Assembly (NCBI RefSeq): GCF_029227915.1
Contig: NC_079886.1
Span: forward strand, 10,313,501-10,377,500
Direction: 5' to 3'
Length of the DNA stretch: 64,000 bases
Source of the DNA: Hydractinia symbiolongicarpus
Lineage: Eukaryota > Cnidaria > Hydrozoa > Anthoathecata > Hydractiniidae
Part shown: piece after piece, positions 1 through 10,900 of the stretch
Layout: each line of letters begins with the position of its first letter
How positions within the stretch are numbered: the first letter of the stretch is position 1
Program-made: the position numbers and the translations under genes
Notes under the pieces: model-generated
What the model saw: the letters and a program-made list of their open reading frames with translations, nothing else
The model's database searches: none
Told to the model about the DNA's origin: nothing

Positions 1-45
1 CATAGATGTCACCCCTAAATAATGACCAATGAAAATAAAGCTTAC

Positions 46-524
46 TTTTCGTTTCTATAATCCTTTAAACTTCTATGAATTGAGATTTTGTCGCTCACCA
101 ATTGATTAAATGCGTGTCTTTCATAACCCAATTTTTCTTTTTCCTTTTCACCTGGTCCCACTGCTACACCTCGTCCCAGTTCTCCTGGAAGAAGGGGATC
201 TCTTCTCACAAGGGCATGTTCATAATTAGCGAGCGCCTTACTATTTACTTCGATAACTTCGCTCTTGTCTGAGTTTGGCAGCTGAAATTTATCACGAAAT
301 TTTGTACTACTTATTGGAATGTCATTCTCCGAAAACGTCGTCGTCAAGGCGTCAGCTACTTTGCGTTTGACGGCGACAGTTACTTCGATGTCGTCGAGAA
401 ACATGAAAGTTAAAGTTCCAATTATCCATATTAAAGATGTCGCAACAATTGTATAATATATTAGACGCCTTCTTGAATGCATATATTCCGGAGTAATCAC
501 AGCCGCTCTTGCTCGATCTTTCAT
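46..524 (-). CDS. Polypeptide N-acetylgalactosaminyltransferase, first coding exon (partial)
   Basis: GALNT enzymes are Golgi type II membrane proteins that transfer GalNAc to Ser/Thr and so start mucin-type O-glycosylation. This exon encodes about 159 residues. A short cytoplasmic tail containing RRR is followed by one membrane segment at about residues 21-43 and a stem. The last 45 residues carry the block that precedes the catalytic domain in this family: LLPGELGRG, then EKEKEKLGYERHAFN, then SDKISIHRSLKDYR, which matches the family pattern of HAFN, SD-IS, RSL-D-R. The exon ends at a GTAAGC donor just below position 46, within codons for N-E-K, where the family continues towards a conserved cysteine. 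The glycosyltransferase domain (DXH motif) and the ricin-type lectin domain lie off the left edge. The start is the first ATG before the membrane segment. The family is secure; the paralogue cannot be told. Confidence 0.86.
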
Positions 525-1526
525 AAGGATTTTTTGAGACTAATAGAAAACTTTCCGTGCAATATCGATCTAAAATTTCCATTCCTGTACAATGGCTACC
601 GTTAAATTCATCCTAGCCCAGCCAAATTTCCATAAGTTAAAAAGTTCAATTTATATAAAGTTCAATTAGATTCGAATATGATTTATTTAAATTACAAACT
701 CATTATCGTTCTGCATAATATCAGTGTGTATGATTTTGTAGCAGAAAAAAATTTAAATGGCTTCTTGATCTTTTGAGCACAACATGGAAAGCGCAGTTGT
801 GTAAAATACGGAACGATGCGATTTACTGCGAGATTTACACATGCGCCATTTTCAGCTGCGTAATTATGGCCATGTTTACAGGTTAACCTGTAAACAAAAC
901 ACTTTCAGAACTCACTTACTGCAAATCATTGAAAATGTTAGCAAATAACAGAGCGTATTAATTTACGTTAAATTTGCAAAGTCTGTGGGCTTGCTGGGTG
1001 ATTATAATTTGTGGATATGGCGATTTAAACAGGAATTCTCGTGGTGTAATTTTAGTTATTCTTTGGAAGATGTGTTCTGTGTATATTTATGTGCGCGCAT
1101 CTTTGTACTTTAATAAACAGTGCAGTGAAATCTAAAAAAATGTCCGCCGTAAATGTGTCTGCGGCGTGGAGATTTCTAAATTGGCAAATATTCAAAAAAC
1201 CTGCTCTCGGTTGTTAGGATGTAGTGATTTAGTTGATTTTGGAAAGCAAAGAGTTTAAAGACAATATAATGTAAATATGCTATCTTTCACTCAAAACGTA
1301 AAAAATATACTTTTAGATTCCACTTAATTAGAATATAGACAAACTTTTTACAAAAAATGTTTTATATGGCCTGTTTGGGCGTATCTGCTATCGAGAGGTT
1401 AGCAATGTAGGGGCGTAAATCTAGACATTGAAAGGTTGTTCGTTCGTTTTTAGTCCCATTTCAAAAAGTAGGGATACTTTGAGGCGAAATAATCTACAAG
1501 AAGATGGGTCAACAGAAAAAGAGGTA
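525..1526. other. Intergenic, no gene seen
   Basis: AT-rich sequence between the GalNAc-transferase start and the Harbinger relic. It should hold the promoter and 5' leader of the minus-strand GalNAc-transferase, but I see no specific element. Short frames here show no recognisable protein. Confidence 0.5.
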
Positions 1527-1881
1527 GAAAACTACACCGGCACCCAAGAAAAAGTCGATTGCCGAAAAGAAATTTGATTTGCTTTTCAAATGTACAGAAG
1601 CCATAACATCAAAAACAGCTACCCCAACTCCAACACCAAAGAATGACGCGATAGCTCCGAAGATTTCTAACTTTGCATTGTATTTTGACGAAAAACTGTC
1701 GACTTTGGATAAACGCAATAGAAGAATAGCGGAAAACCGTACATCCGACATTTTATTCGAAGCCGAAATTTCATCTGATATGCTAGAAGTAGGAGAGCAA
1801 CTCTCATCAGTCTCAACCTCGCGCACTTTTTACTCCAAAATCTTATCAACGTACAGGAGCTCAAGGTCAAGTATCATTTAA
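1527..1881 (+). pseudogene. Harbinger accessory (MADF/Myb-like) protein relic, C-terminal part
   Basis: A frame opens after a TAG near 1524 and runs about 118 codons with no good start codon. It begins with a basic stretch (APKKKSIAEKKFD) and a Pro/Thr-rich spacer. It then has a segment with FALYFDEKLSTLDKR and ILFEAEIS, resembling the C-terminal tail of the DNA-binding accessory proteins of PIF/Harbinger transposons, where a 'LFEAEM'-like helix is common. The next feature is a Harbinger nuclease relic in the opposite orientation, so the two frames converge as in a two-gene Harbinger element. The N-terminal DNA-binding domain is missing or too decayed to see. The assignment leans on the neighbour as much as on the protein itself. 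Confidence 0.42.
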
Positions 1882-2037
1882 TCAGGGCCAGCCCGAACAA
1901 GGAGGGCAAAATAAAATGGAAATAACAATAACTAGATATATTTGTTTTTATTTTCGTATACTTTATATAATTTTCTTTAATAGAAAGGATGAAAAACAAG
2001 TAGCAACATGTAACCAAGCATGTCTACTTCATCATTT

Positions 2038-2587
2038 TCAATTAAAACAGTACTTCCATTGCCATTCTACTGCCCCATCATTTAAGAAATAGTCCATGAC
2101 AGTTTCTCTGACAGATTTTGCATATAAAGAAGCATTGTGCCCACTTCGAGGAACTTCTAAAGAGTACAGCGATTCCGTAGAGTTTTCATCGCGCCATTCT
2201 CCGTCTGCAATTCCTCCATTTTTCAGGATAATATCAGCAAATAAAGGTGGTCGATAAACCTTGGATGATTTAGGGGTTTTGATTAACATGTTGTGAAGTC
2301 TGAGTGCCGTAAGGATTACATCTTTTACATATTTCGACTCCAGATAAATGATACTAAAAAAAAATTCTGTCAGCCCTATTCTGCGAGCCCTTCTAACTCT
2401 GCAGTTGTAAACTCGCTTTTCTTTGTTTAAGCCCTGTCGAGGAAAAGGTTTCATCATAAATTTCTTGAGATTCTTCCATTCTGAATTCCTTGAAGAAGGG
2501 CAGTTCTATTCCAGATTCCAGAAACGTCGACTCTCCCGTTTGATCCAACATCGGCATATAAACATTCGTACGACCTGCGATAGCCAT
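2038..2587 (-). pseudogene. PIF/Harbinger transposase nuclease relic (frameshifted)
   Basis: Two overlapping minus-strand frames (2393-2587 and 2038-2457) hold pieces of a Harbinger DDE nuclease. The second has the block MMKPFPRQGLNKEKRVYN followed by RVRRARR, matching the family's 'MKPYP, L, KR-YN-RLSRARR' signature. It continues with the helix ending LRLHNML and closes with a C-terminal FLNDGAVEWQ block like the family's Y-F-G-V-WQ end. The segment that should read ENAFG after ARR is replaced by unrelated sequence. The upstream piece (STFLESGIELPF) lies in another frame, and the expected G-D-D-A-F segment is absent. An active element would need all of these, so this copy is dead. I could not locate the terminal inverted repeats by eye. 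Confidence 0.72.
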
Positions 2588-3884
2588 TAAAATTATAGAG
2601 TGTGTATGTTTATAGTTGTAATAAATTGATCCGCCATTGTTTGGCTTACTCTTACTTATTCTTACATGTTTCCCGTCGTTGTCGCTTGTTCCTGTAAGTT
2701 ACAAAATAGCTGAGAAATCAAATCTTGTCCAGATTTAGTAATTTACTAACAAAAAATAAAGCTATGAACGATTGAAAGGAGTAAATTTGTTTATGAATAA
2801 CAATTATAATAACGTCTCAAGTGCTTAAAAACTCTAAATATAGCTATAAATTTATTTCAAATTGTTGGTTTCTTTTGTTCTATGATCAATTTAAATCCTG
2901 AATTAAAATTATACTAATACTTTCACTCGGATTATTTGATAGTAGATCCTGAGGCAGGACGGTTTTCTTTTTTACTAAGCGTTTCAAATTACTTGTTATG
3001 AAGACCTTCTATAACACTGGTGTCGCATTTGTCTTCTTTCTGAATTTCATCACCCGCGCCACAAGGTAAACAAAAACTTTAAAGTAAGCTATAGCGCGGT
3101 CCTTGGTCATGAATCAACGGATGAATTAGGAACTGTATTTTTTGTAAATTTTGTGTTGAAGAAAATGAAATTGCGTTAAAAGGTTAAAGTCAAAGCTGAT
3201 TACAACTTATTTTTGAAATATGGAAAATCCACACTGTTTACGGATTTAGTATCGTCTGCATGAAGAGTGTGGAAGTACTATTTTGGAAATCTCGGTACAT
3301 CAAAGAAAATATGTATTGTGTACCATGAAACTGAAAACTGAAACAATACTATCCGGTCTAGGGCCATACACAAACATTGTCGGCAAAAATAAAGCAAAAA
3401 TAAAAGTGGGTTGAAGAGGACTGAATAATGGAATACGTCACACGCTGCAATGATTGTAAACATTAGTGACGTCATAAGCATTTCCAAACAAAATCTACCG
3501 CCGAGAGAAATTCGAAACAAAGACGCAAAAATGATTCACTTCTCAGATTTCATGCGTCTGAGCAGTGTAAATTGTAAGTGGTATTTTTACAGGTAAAATC
3601 CAACTTTTTTACCAGGACCTCTTCTTCACAACGTCAAAGACTGCCTGGTAGAAGGAAAAGAGGCCTGGGAGTAGATTGTGGGATAGAAAAAGAACAGGCA
3701 GACACAAAGCAATCTATCAATTCTGTTATGCACTCATGTTTCATTTTTCTGGTGACAGATTGTTGTTTCGTCTTATATTTTATTTTATTTAAATAAAATA
3801 CTCCAGCCAATTACATGAAATCGACCTTGCTACATACCGGTTCCACAGCATATGAGATAAGTTCATGACCATATTAGACGGATT
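2588..3884. other. Intergenic, no gene seen
   Basis: AT-rich spacer between the transposon relic and the TGF-beta gene. Short frames on both strands (for example 3278-3520 minus and 3578-3796 plus) show no family features. The right part presumably holds the promoter and 5' leader of the TGF-beta gene. Confidence 0.45.
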
Positions 3885-5398
3885 ATGATTTTTCTTATTT
3901 ATTTCATGTTTATAAATAGTTATGACATGATTTATGGAAGTTTAAAGCAATACGAAGATTGTATGAAGTCAGTGAGCAAAGTGGATTTTTGTGTCCAGCA
4001 TTTTAGCACAGGAAAAGCGGAGTTGGTGCGTCGAAATATAACAGAAGACATATTTATCTTAACTTTAAAGAAGATTCTTCTGGAAAGAATGGGTTTGAAA
4101 AAGGAGCCAAGTTTTAGCGTGAAACTTTCCAGCAAAGAACGGGAATATGTTAAAAACGTTACCATGGAAATAGAACTTGAAAAAAAGAAACGGAATTTAA
4201 AAGGACAAAAAATGGAAATTATTTATCCTGTGCTTAGAACTGGTATGTTAAATTAATAAATTCTATTCATCACTGAAGCTTAAAATTTAAATCCCCATTT
4301 ATCCAAATAAGATAGATTATTTCGTGTACGCCAGAAAATTTTATCTTGAAATTGTAAATAGGCGATGACAAAAAAAAAATTGTCGTGAAGTTAATTTGGC
4401 GATTTCAGACTAAAAATCGCAAAATTTTATCCGCGATAAAATTTGTACGTGAGTCAAAATTCTAGCACAGACCTAGGACTTTTATGTAGAATCGTATTTT
4501 GCTTCAGAATGTAAAAAATTATGAGCCCTTTAATTCACACTCTTAAAACTTGTTTTCAAGATTCTTCGAGCTCAGGATTTTTCTAAACCAATCATAAATC
4601 AGGAAGCGAAAAAGAAGTCTTGGGAACAAGATTACATTATAAATGCTATCCATCTTTTTATTAGACACATCACGGACTGGCGCAAGAAGAATTTTGTTTT
4701 GGTTACCTGATTGTTTCCACAGCAAGTGTCGTATTGAAATTGGAAAACTAAGAACAGTGATCCGTGTGAAATACGCCATGTTGAAACTACCATCGAAGGT
4801 TCAACTCGACCTTCATCTTGTCAATCAAAAAGAAAAGAAAGTTTTATTTCTCACTTCTCTCACTTTTAAGTCGAGCAAACATTCACTTCTAAAAACATTC
4901 AATCTTGATAACGTCATGAAAAAAATAAAGTCATACACTGGAAGAACGGGTATAATAATTGATTGTAAAAACTGCAATTGGCATTATATGACGCCAGCTA
5001 TACAGGCCTTACGCTATGGAAGACAAAAATCTTCGTTAACTATTCTATGGAAAAAACAAGAAGCTGATACAAGGAGACATTCAAGAGGTCATACATGTCA
5101 CAGTTGCTGTCAACTACGAACTAAAATAGTCCAACTAAAAGATATAGGCTGGGACAACTGGGTCTTACTACCGTATGTTGTGGAATTTGGATATTGTTAT
5201 GGAAAATGTTCGGATGATAGCGTTTATCACACAGATAATTCGATTTTAGCAAGAAAACTTGCAACACAGCCAGATTTCACATCATGTTGTGTACCTGCAA
5301 GTTATTCAACTGTAAAAATAACGTTTATGAGAGACAAAACGACAATAGAAGAAGCGGAGTTGGAGACGTTATCGGCGCAAACCTGCGCATGTATGTAG
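3885..5398 (+). CDS. TGF-beta superfamily ligand, nine-cysteine (activin/TGF-beta/GDF15-like) type
   Basis: Secreted growth factor expected to signal through type I/II receptor serine kinases. Two exons, 3885-4242 and 4665-5398, join in phase 1 (donor ACTG|GTATGT, acceptor TTTTTATTAG) to give 363 residues. A hydrophobic N-terminus (MIFLIYFMFINSYDMIYG) is a likely signal peptide. The propeptide has strands typical of the family and an IIIDCKNCN motif. A furin-type site RRHSR precedes the mature domain of about 90 residues, which holds CHSCC, LKDIGWDNWVLLP, GYCYGKC, SCCVPASY and a terminal CACM. That gives nine cysteines in the order C-CC-C-C-CC-C-C, as in activin, TGF-beta, GDF8 and GDF15, not the seven of BMPs. 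The CCVPASY and GWDNWVLLP wording is closest to GDF15 from memory. Odd point: only two residues separate the first cysteine from the CC pair. An AATAAA lies near 5466. Confidence 0.88.
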
Positions 5399-6704
5399 AA
5401 AAACTTCCGCATGTTTGTAGATGAAAAATTGCGAATGTATGTAGCAAAAAATGAAAAGTGTTTTTCTTAATAAAAATAAATCAGAAGGAAACACAGGTTT
5501 ACGGGAACGGAGGTTTGTTTCCAACAGTTATTTACAGAAACATATAATAAAAACTTGTGTAAGCGAGACACGCTTCACTTCTCCCTTACTCAAGTATAAA
5601 ATGGTTTCTTTGTCCACAGTAACATTTGAGAAAAGTGCAATTAATCCAAACAGTCACGCATTCTCAACCTTTTTCTCAGGGTCTCTGTTAGCAGTCCGAC
5701 GTTGTCAAAGAAAGAAAGGCCCGGGAACAAGGTTAACAAAATAACGATCATATTTAAGCTACTTGCATTTCTAGTGACAGTTGGTTTTATTTCTATGTAC
5801 AATGTACATGCGCGCCATCTTGAAAAAAATAATAATCACAGAAAAAAAGGTAATGGGCAACCCAGGTGATACACCTTCGTGGAAACTAAGGAACAAAAAG
5901 CAGTTAGTATACCCGTCTAAGCTACGAATTAAAACAATTTATACATAATTTATAATGTGAAAACAAAAAAAAAAAAAAGAAAAATCTGCCGAATATAACC
6001 TGATGCAACATAAATCTCAGAGCTTAACTGCTCGTGGAAAGTTGTTCAGTGAAACATTACCTCGAGTATCAGTTTAGAAATGAAATAATTTTACTTTTTT
6101 AATAATAAAGTCATGACAAAGATGTTTGAAACAAAAATAACAGGTCAAAATAAAACTATTTCAACATAACATAATTAATGGAAAGCAAAAGAATAAATAA
6201 GAATAAAATATTAGTAAAATATAAAATAAAAAAGTTTGCATATATTTTCGTTATCACCATGATGCTCAGTATTTAAAATAAAATCTCCGCTGCTTAACGC
6301 CAGCAAGCATTTTTAGTAGGCTGTCATAAGCGCGTATGTTTCGTGTATGTGACCAAGATAGCAACACTGAAAGTGCTTTTCAACGTCAGCTGAAGTTTTT
6401 TTATTTTCGACTTGCCAGAAGTTCGACGATAAAAATGAAATATCAACTATAAGATTCTCAACTCCAACCGGCGCTTTCACAAACTTTAAATTGATAACTG
6501 GAGTTTGATCACAGTAGATTCTTATTTAGTGCGTTAAACCAGGAATTAATTTTTACAATACTATACACATCGAGTTGAAGCTATTTCTCTTCCCGCATCC
6601 TTTTGCGACAACTCTTCGTTCCACGCATAAATTCTATATCTAGACAATGGCGTAACCATCACGTGATTTTCAAGCCTTTCAGCAGCACTCTCACCTGTTG
6701 GAAT
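5399..6704. other. Convergent 3' intergenic region
   Basis: Lies between the ends of the plus-strand TGF-beta gene and the minus-strand CLASP gene, so it holds both 3' UTRs. A minus-strand AATAAA at about 6400-6405 could be a CLASP poly(A) signal. The small frame at 5451-5744 shows no recognisable domain. Confidence 0.45.
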
Positions 6705-7901
6705 TTACACACCAGAAGATTGAGAACGACGAATGTACAGGTTTAGCAGCTTCATCTACAAAATAAATATCACATTTATAAAGATGTGATAAGAACTAAT
6801 ATGTAGGAAAGCTGATAAAAGTAATCTTACCTTTGAACCAGCCAGATCTCTGAAGAAGGGCATTACAGAATCAGCGCCCGCCAAATTATGTACAGCAACT
6901 AAGCAAAACACTGCAGCTTTCCGAGCACTACTTTCTTCGTGGTCATACGCCTGAAAATAAAAAATAAAGATCAGTAAGCAAGCACTCAACGCAAGCTGTC
7001 AACTTTGGCTTGCCGAAAACTGTTTATTTCGACTTGCTGAAACAAATAGTAGTTACCTTTAACAGATTGAAAACAACAGCTTCAAGATGGAAATTCATGC
7101 TAGCACTATCGCAGTGTTCAGTCACCTGCATATATGAATAATATAAATATTACAAACAGGGCGCTACACAAACATCCTCTAAAAACCAAAATGGCTGTTT
7201 CACCTACCACGTTCAACATTTTTATAGCAGATACATTAGTGGGGAATTGTGCAGTACCAACCAATGTAGCAAGAACAGGCAACAACTCCATTGCTGGTAG
7301 CGTTTGACTGACCATTGTACAACACTCCTCTGCGGTTTTGGAAACCTAAATAATCAAGCATCAATTTTTACTTCGCATTAAAAAAAGAAAAACATGAACC
7401 TAGCTCAAAACTTAAGCTCTCGAAAAAATTCCACTTCGCAAATAGTAAGACCAAAAATAAAAACGGGGTTGCGTAAAAACAAAATTTAAAATATGTGAAC
7501 CTCCTTTTGACTATCAGCCTCGGTTTCAAGAAGCGGTAAGACAAATGATTTGATATCACGACGGTACAAGTCTGGTTGAGATGAAGCCACTTCGCGAAGC
7601 GATCTAGCTGCCAGGCAACGAATAGTAGCCTAAATAACAAAAACAAAAACATGAACTCATGTAAGAAGCACATAAAAAATTACAAAACACAAAAAAATAC
7701 TCGCCTCTTTGTGTCTTAAAAGCTGCAAGACAACAGGTAAAAGTGACTTCAACTTATGACCAATAATTTCTTTATTTCCTGACCGAATCATCTTCAATAG
7801 TTCAAGTAAAGCACTTTTAATGTCTTCGGAATCACTTGAGTTAGAGGGACCAGATAAAACAGTGGAAATCTGATTGACAAGATCCATGGAATTGCTGTGC
7901 T
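6705..7901 (-). CDS. CLASP: CLASP exons 34-39: C-terminal CLIP-interacting domain
   Basis: Exons: 7705-7901, 7501-7629, 7208-7345, 7057-7125, 6831-6950, 6705-6755 (residues 1154-1387). This HEAT-like domain binds CLIP-170, CENP-E, LL5-beta and other cargo in the family. Blocks include SALLELLKMIR, TIRCLAARSLREV, TLPAMELLPVL, YDHEESSARKAAVFCLVAVH, DLAGSK and the terminal MKLLNLYIRRSQSSGV followed by TAA. Exon 34 must leave through a GC donor (AGAG|GCGAGT): the nearest GT brings a stop into frame in exon 35, while the GC choice reads HKE-ATIRCLAAR as in the family. Confidence 0.94.
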
Positions 7902-10900
7902 CTGAAAGAAGTAACAAATTGCTAACAAATTTAATAGAGGAGAAAAGATTTGTTTTGAAACTAAGAATAACAGAAATTTATAAACTGTAACAAAAAGGAT
8001 ATATTTTGTTTCTTTAATAAAAGTAATAGTATCAAGCATTATATTCTCGTTGATTTTCCTTTTTTTTTTTGCTAAGATTTTTCTTTTTCTTATCGCCTTA
8101 TCGACACAGTGTTGAAGCTGTTGAGAGTTACCTTCGATATCAGCCTGTTCTGCACCATCTCCCACCCTACTGACTCCAGGCGATACCAGTGACGTCTCAT
8201 AGCGCGGTTTATCGAACGATGACAGCCACATTGGGGAGTCTTCCTGTGTCACGTGGGTTGCATAACTAAAAGGTGTTGATGAATGCGAAGGTGGTCGATC
8301 CGCATACAACGGACTTGACGCGCTGTCATCGTTTGGAAATGACAATTTATGGGGAACCGGTATTCTAGAATGTAAATCCCCAGATTCCGGTCCATCATGC
8401 GAGTCGTGCCTTGAGGGTATTCTTGCTGCAGGAGAACTGTAAGAAGCAGGCGAATACTCCTCTCTCGTCATATAACTTCTCGTGTTTTGCTTCACTGACG
8501 ACGAGTTTCTATAAACAGGTTTCTCTGGATGATCTCTCCGATTTGGAGCTGTATAATATCCAGCCTCCCGGTTGTATCCTGTCCCGTTAGTTGGAGTTTG
8601 TTGCTGCTCCTAAAAACAAAACAATCGTTAAAAATGTTCAACAGTAGTGTTTCCAATGGATACACATTTGTTGACAACAGAACGTACCTGTTTCATGTGA
8701 AGTTTGATGACACGCGTCGCTCCCTCCTACAGTAAACACAAAACTACTACACATCAATCTATGACCACCACGTCATAACGTAATGAAAAAAATAAAAAAC
8801 GACACTAAAAAGGGCGGCACAGTGGACTTACAACTTTGGATGCATGTACGTACCTGTATAGAGTTGGGCACATTTGAAAGCATCATAGTAAATTCTGGCG
8901 TGTTTAATTGAAACAAAGCCACGATGACAGCTGATGCTTCCTATAATATGAATTTTTTGTTTTCGTAATTTTCTCCCTTTTTTTGATTTACATAAACATT
9001 TAAAAAGCAAAATTTCTCACAACCAAAAATTTAAATTTTCACGTAAAAATTCTATGACAGATCGCTGGACACACTGTTTATTTTTTTTCGCTTAATAATT
9101 TAGGGTTCAAAACCCAAATTAACATTCACATGTTAAATAGCGTTTTCACTTTCTTGACATGAACATAGAGCATACCTTTCTAACGTCAGGACTTTTAGGT
9201 TCAGATATCCACGTCACGATACGCGACACAGCTAGTCGAATTGGCGCAGTGTTAGTAAAATCACTCGCGTCCATAAGCGCGACAAGGCCTGTGAGATACT
9301 GCAACAAAGAGACTTTCATTTTCAAGCTTGGCGTCTGCGTGTTATCTGTCACATACTTTGTGATGATTTGAAACTGGTGGTCGTACGGATAAGAATCCCT
9401 GCAAACATAAAATATATAGCATTACATATGTAGTATAAAATATATAGTGTAGTATAACATATATAGTATAAAAATAGTATAAAATATACAGTATACGATA
9501 TGTACAAAATAAAGTGAAGATTAAATTTTAAAAAACTTTTCTTTTTTTTTTACCTCACGACATCCAACACACGTGCTATTTTCGCCTGTGTCGACGTCAA
9601 AATATCAGTAGAAAGTCGTTGAAGTAATCGAGTCAAGAGAACAAACAGCCAGTCTTGTAAGTCATTCTTGCATTGAACGATGAACTCGCTTAGCACGTCC
9701 AAAAATAAACTGTAGATCTAAATATATCAAATATGCAATATTATAGATTATAATTAGCTATTTTTAACTGATTGATAGGAACCAGTAACGTTGACTTTAC
9801 GATGTATTGTATTTTAAGAAAGATGTCAAATAGTGTATGGAATGAATTTAACATTGATGCAGGGACGCCATAGCGGTAATAACAGCAATTTTTAGGCTGT
9901 GTGTCCACGGTTTAGAATTTCCAAAGCATGAATTAACATTCTTTGATAAATTTATGACTTTTAAGTTAGCTGATAACATAACTTTTCTGTGTACATAGAG
10001 TATGTACACTCCATCGTTATGTAGAATGAATATAACATTCTCCTCAGTCTAGATCTAGAACATTTTCAAAAGTTGTGTTACAATGGAATTTTTCATTTAC
10101 TTTTGAATTCGGTTCGGCAAAATATCTGTTGAAGGTTTCTTTTATTCTGATGACTTCGTCGGAGCTGAAATGAAAAAAAAAGAAAACATTCGAACAAACG
10201 ACGGCACAAGAGTCATAAGAAATTAAAACCTGCAAAGAAGAGCGTACTAAGTGTAGCAAACCTACGACCTAATCGTTTCTTATTTGTTTGTAATAGTTTT
10301 TCGCATCAATTTAGTTGCAGATATTTTTAAAAAATACTTAGGTATCAAGGTTTATGAAGGTTTAAAGAATATTTAACAAGATCAAGCAGTAGACAGTGTA
10401 GAACTTGTAACAGCTCACTGAAGAATAGGTTAGTTCTGGTGGTTACTAGATAGTCAACACATAAACATGAGGGAAGTAAGACATTTACAAGAACCCTTCC
10501 TATTGCAGAAAAAAATGTATTTACAAACCTAAGCGAACGCATCCCATGTAGGTACGTAAGTAGCGAATGTAGACCATCTCGTTTCGAATTTGTTGAATCT
10601 TGCTGTAACAGTGATAAGATTTCCGGATAATTCTAAAACGATACGAAGTATTGACAAAATAACAAAACATATATACCTACAAATTATGACCTACAAAAGT
10701 TGATTGGAAATACATTTAAATTTAAGGCTTTTTCATAAAAAAATGTTTCCAATTTCCAATCCCAGGATCCTCCACTTTGAAAGTTGTCACAAACAAACAA
10801 CATGTGTGTATACCTGCGTTACAACAAAACACGAAGAGTTGAAAAAGTCGGAAGATCTCGATAGTGAACTAAAAGAACTTTCAGAAGAGTAATCATCATG

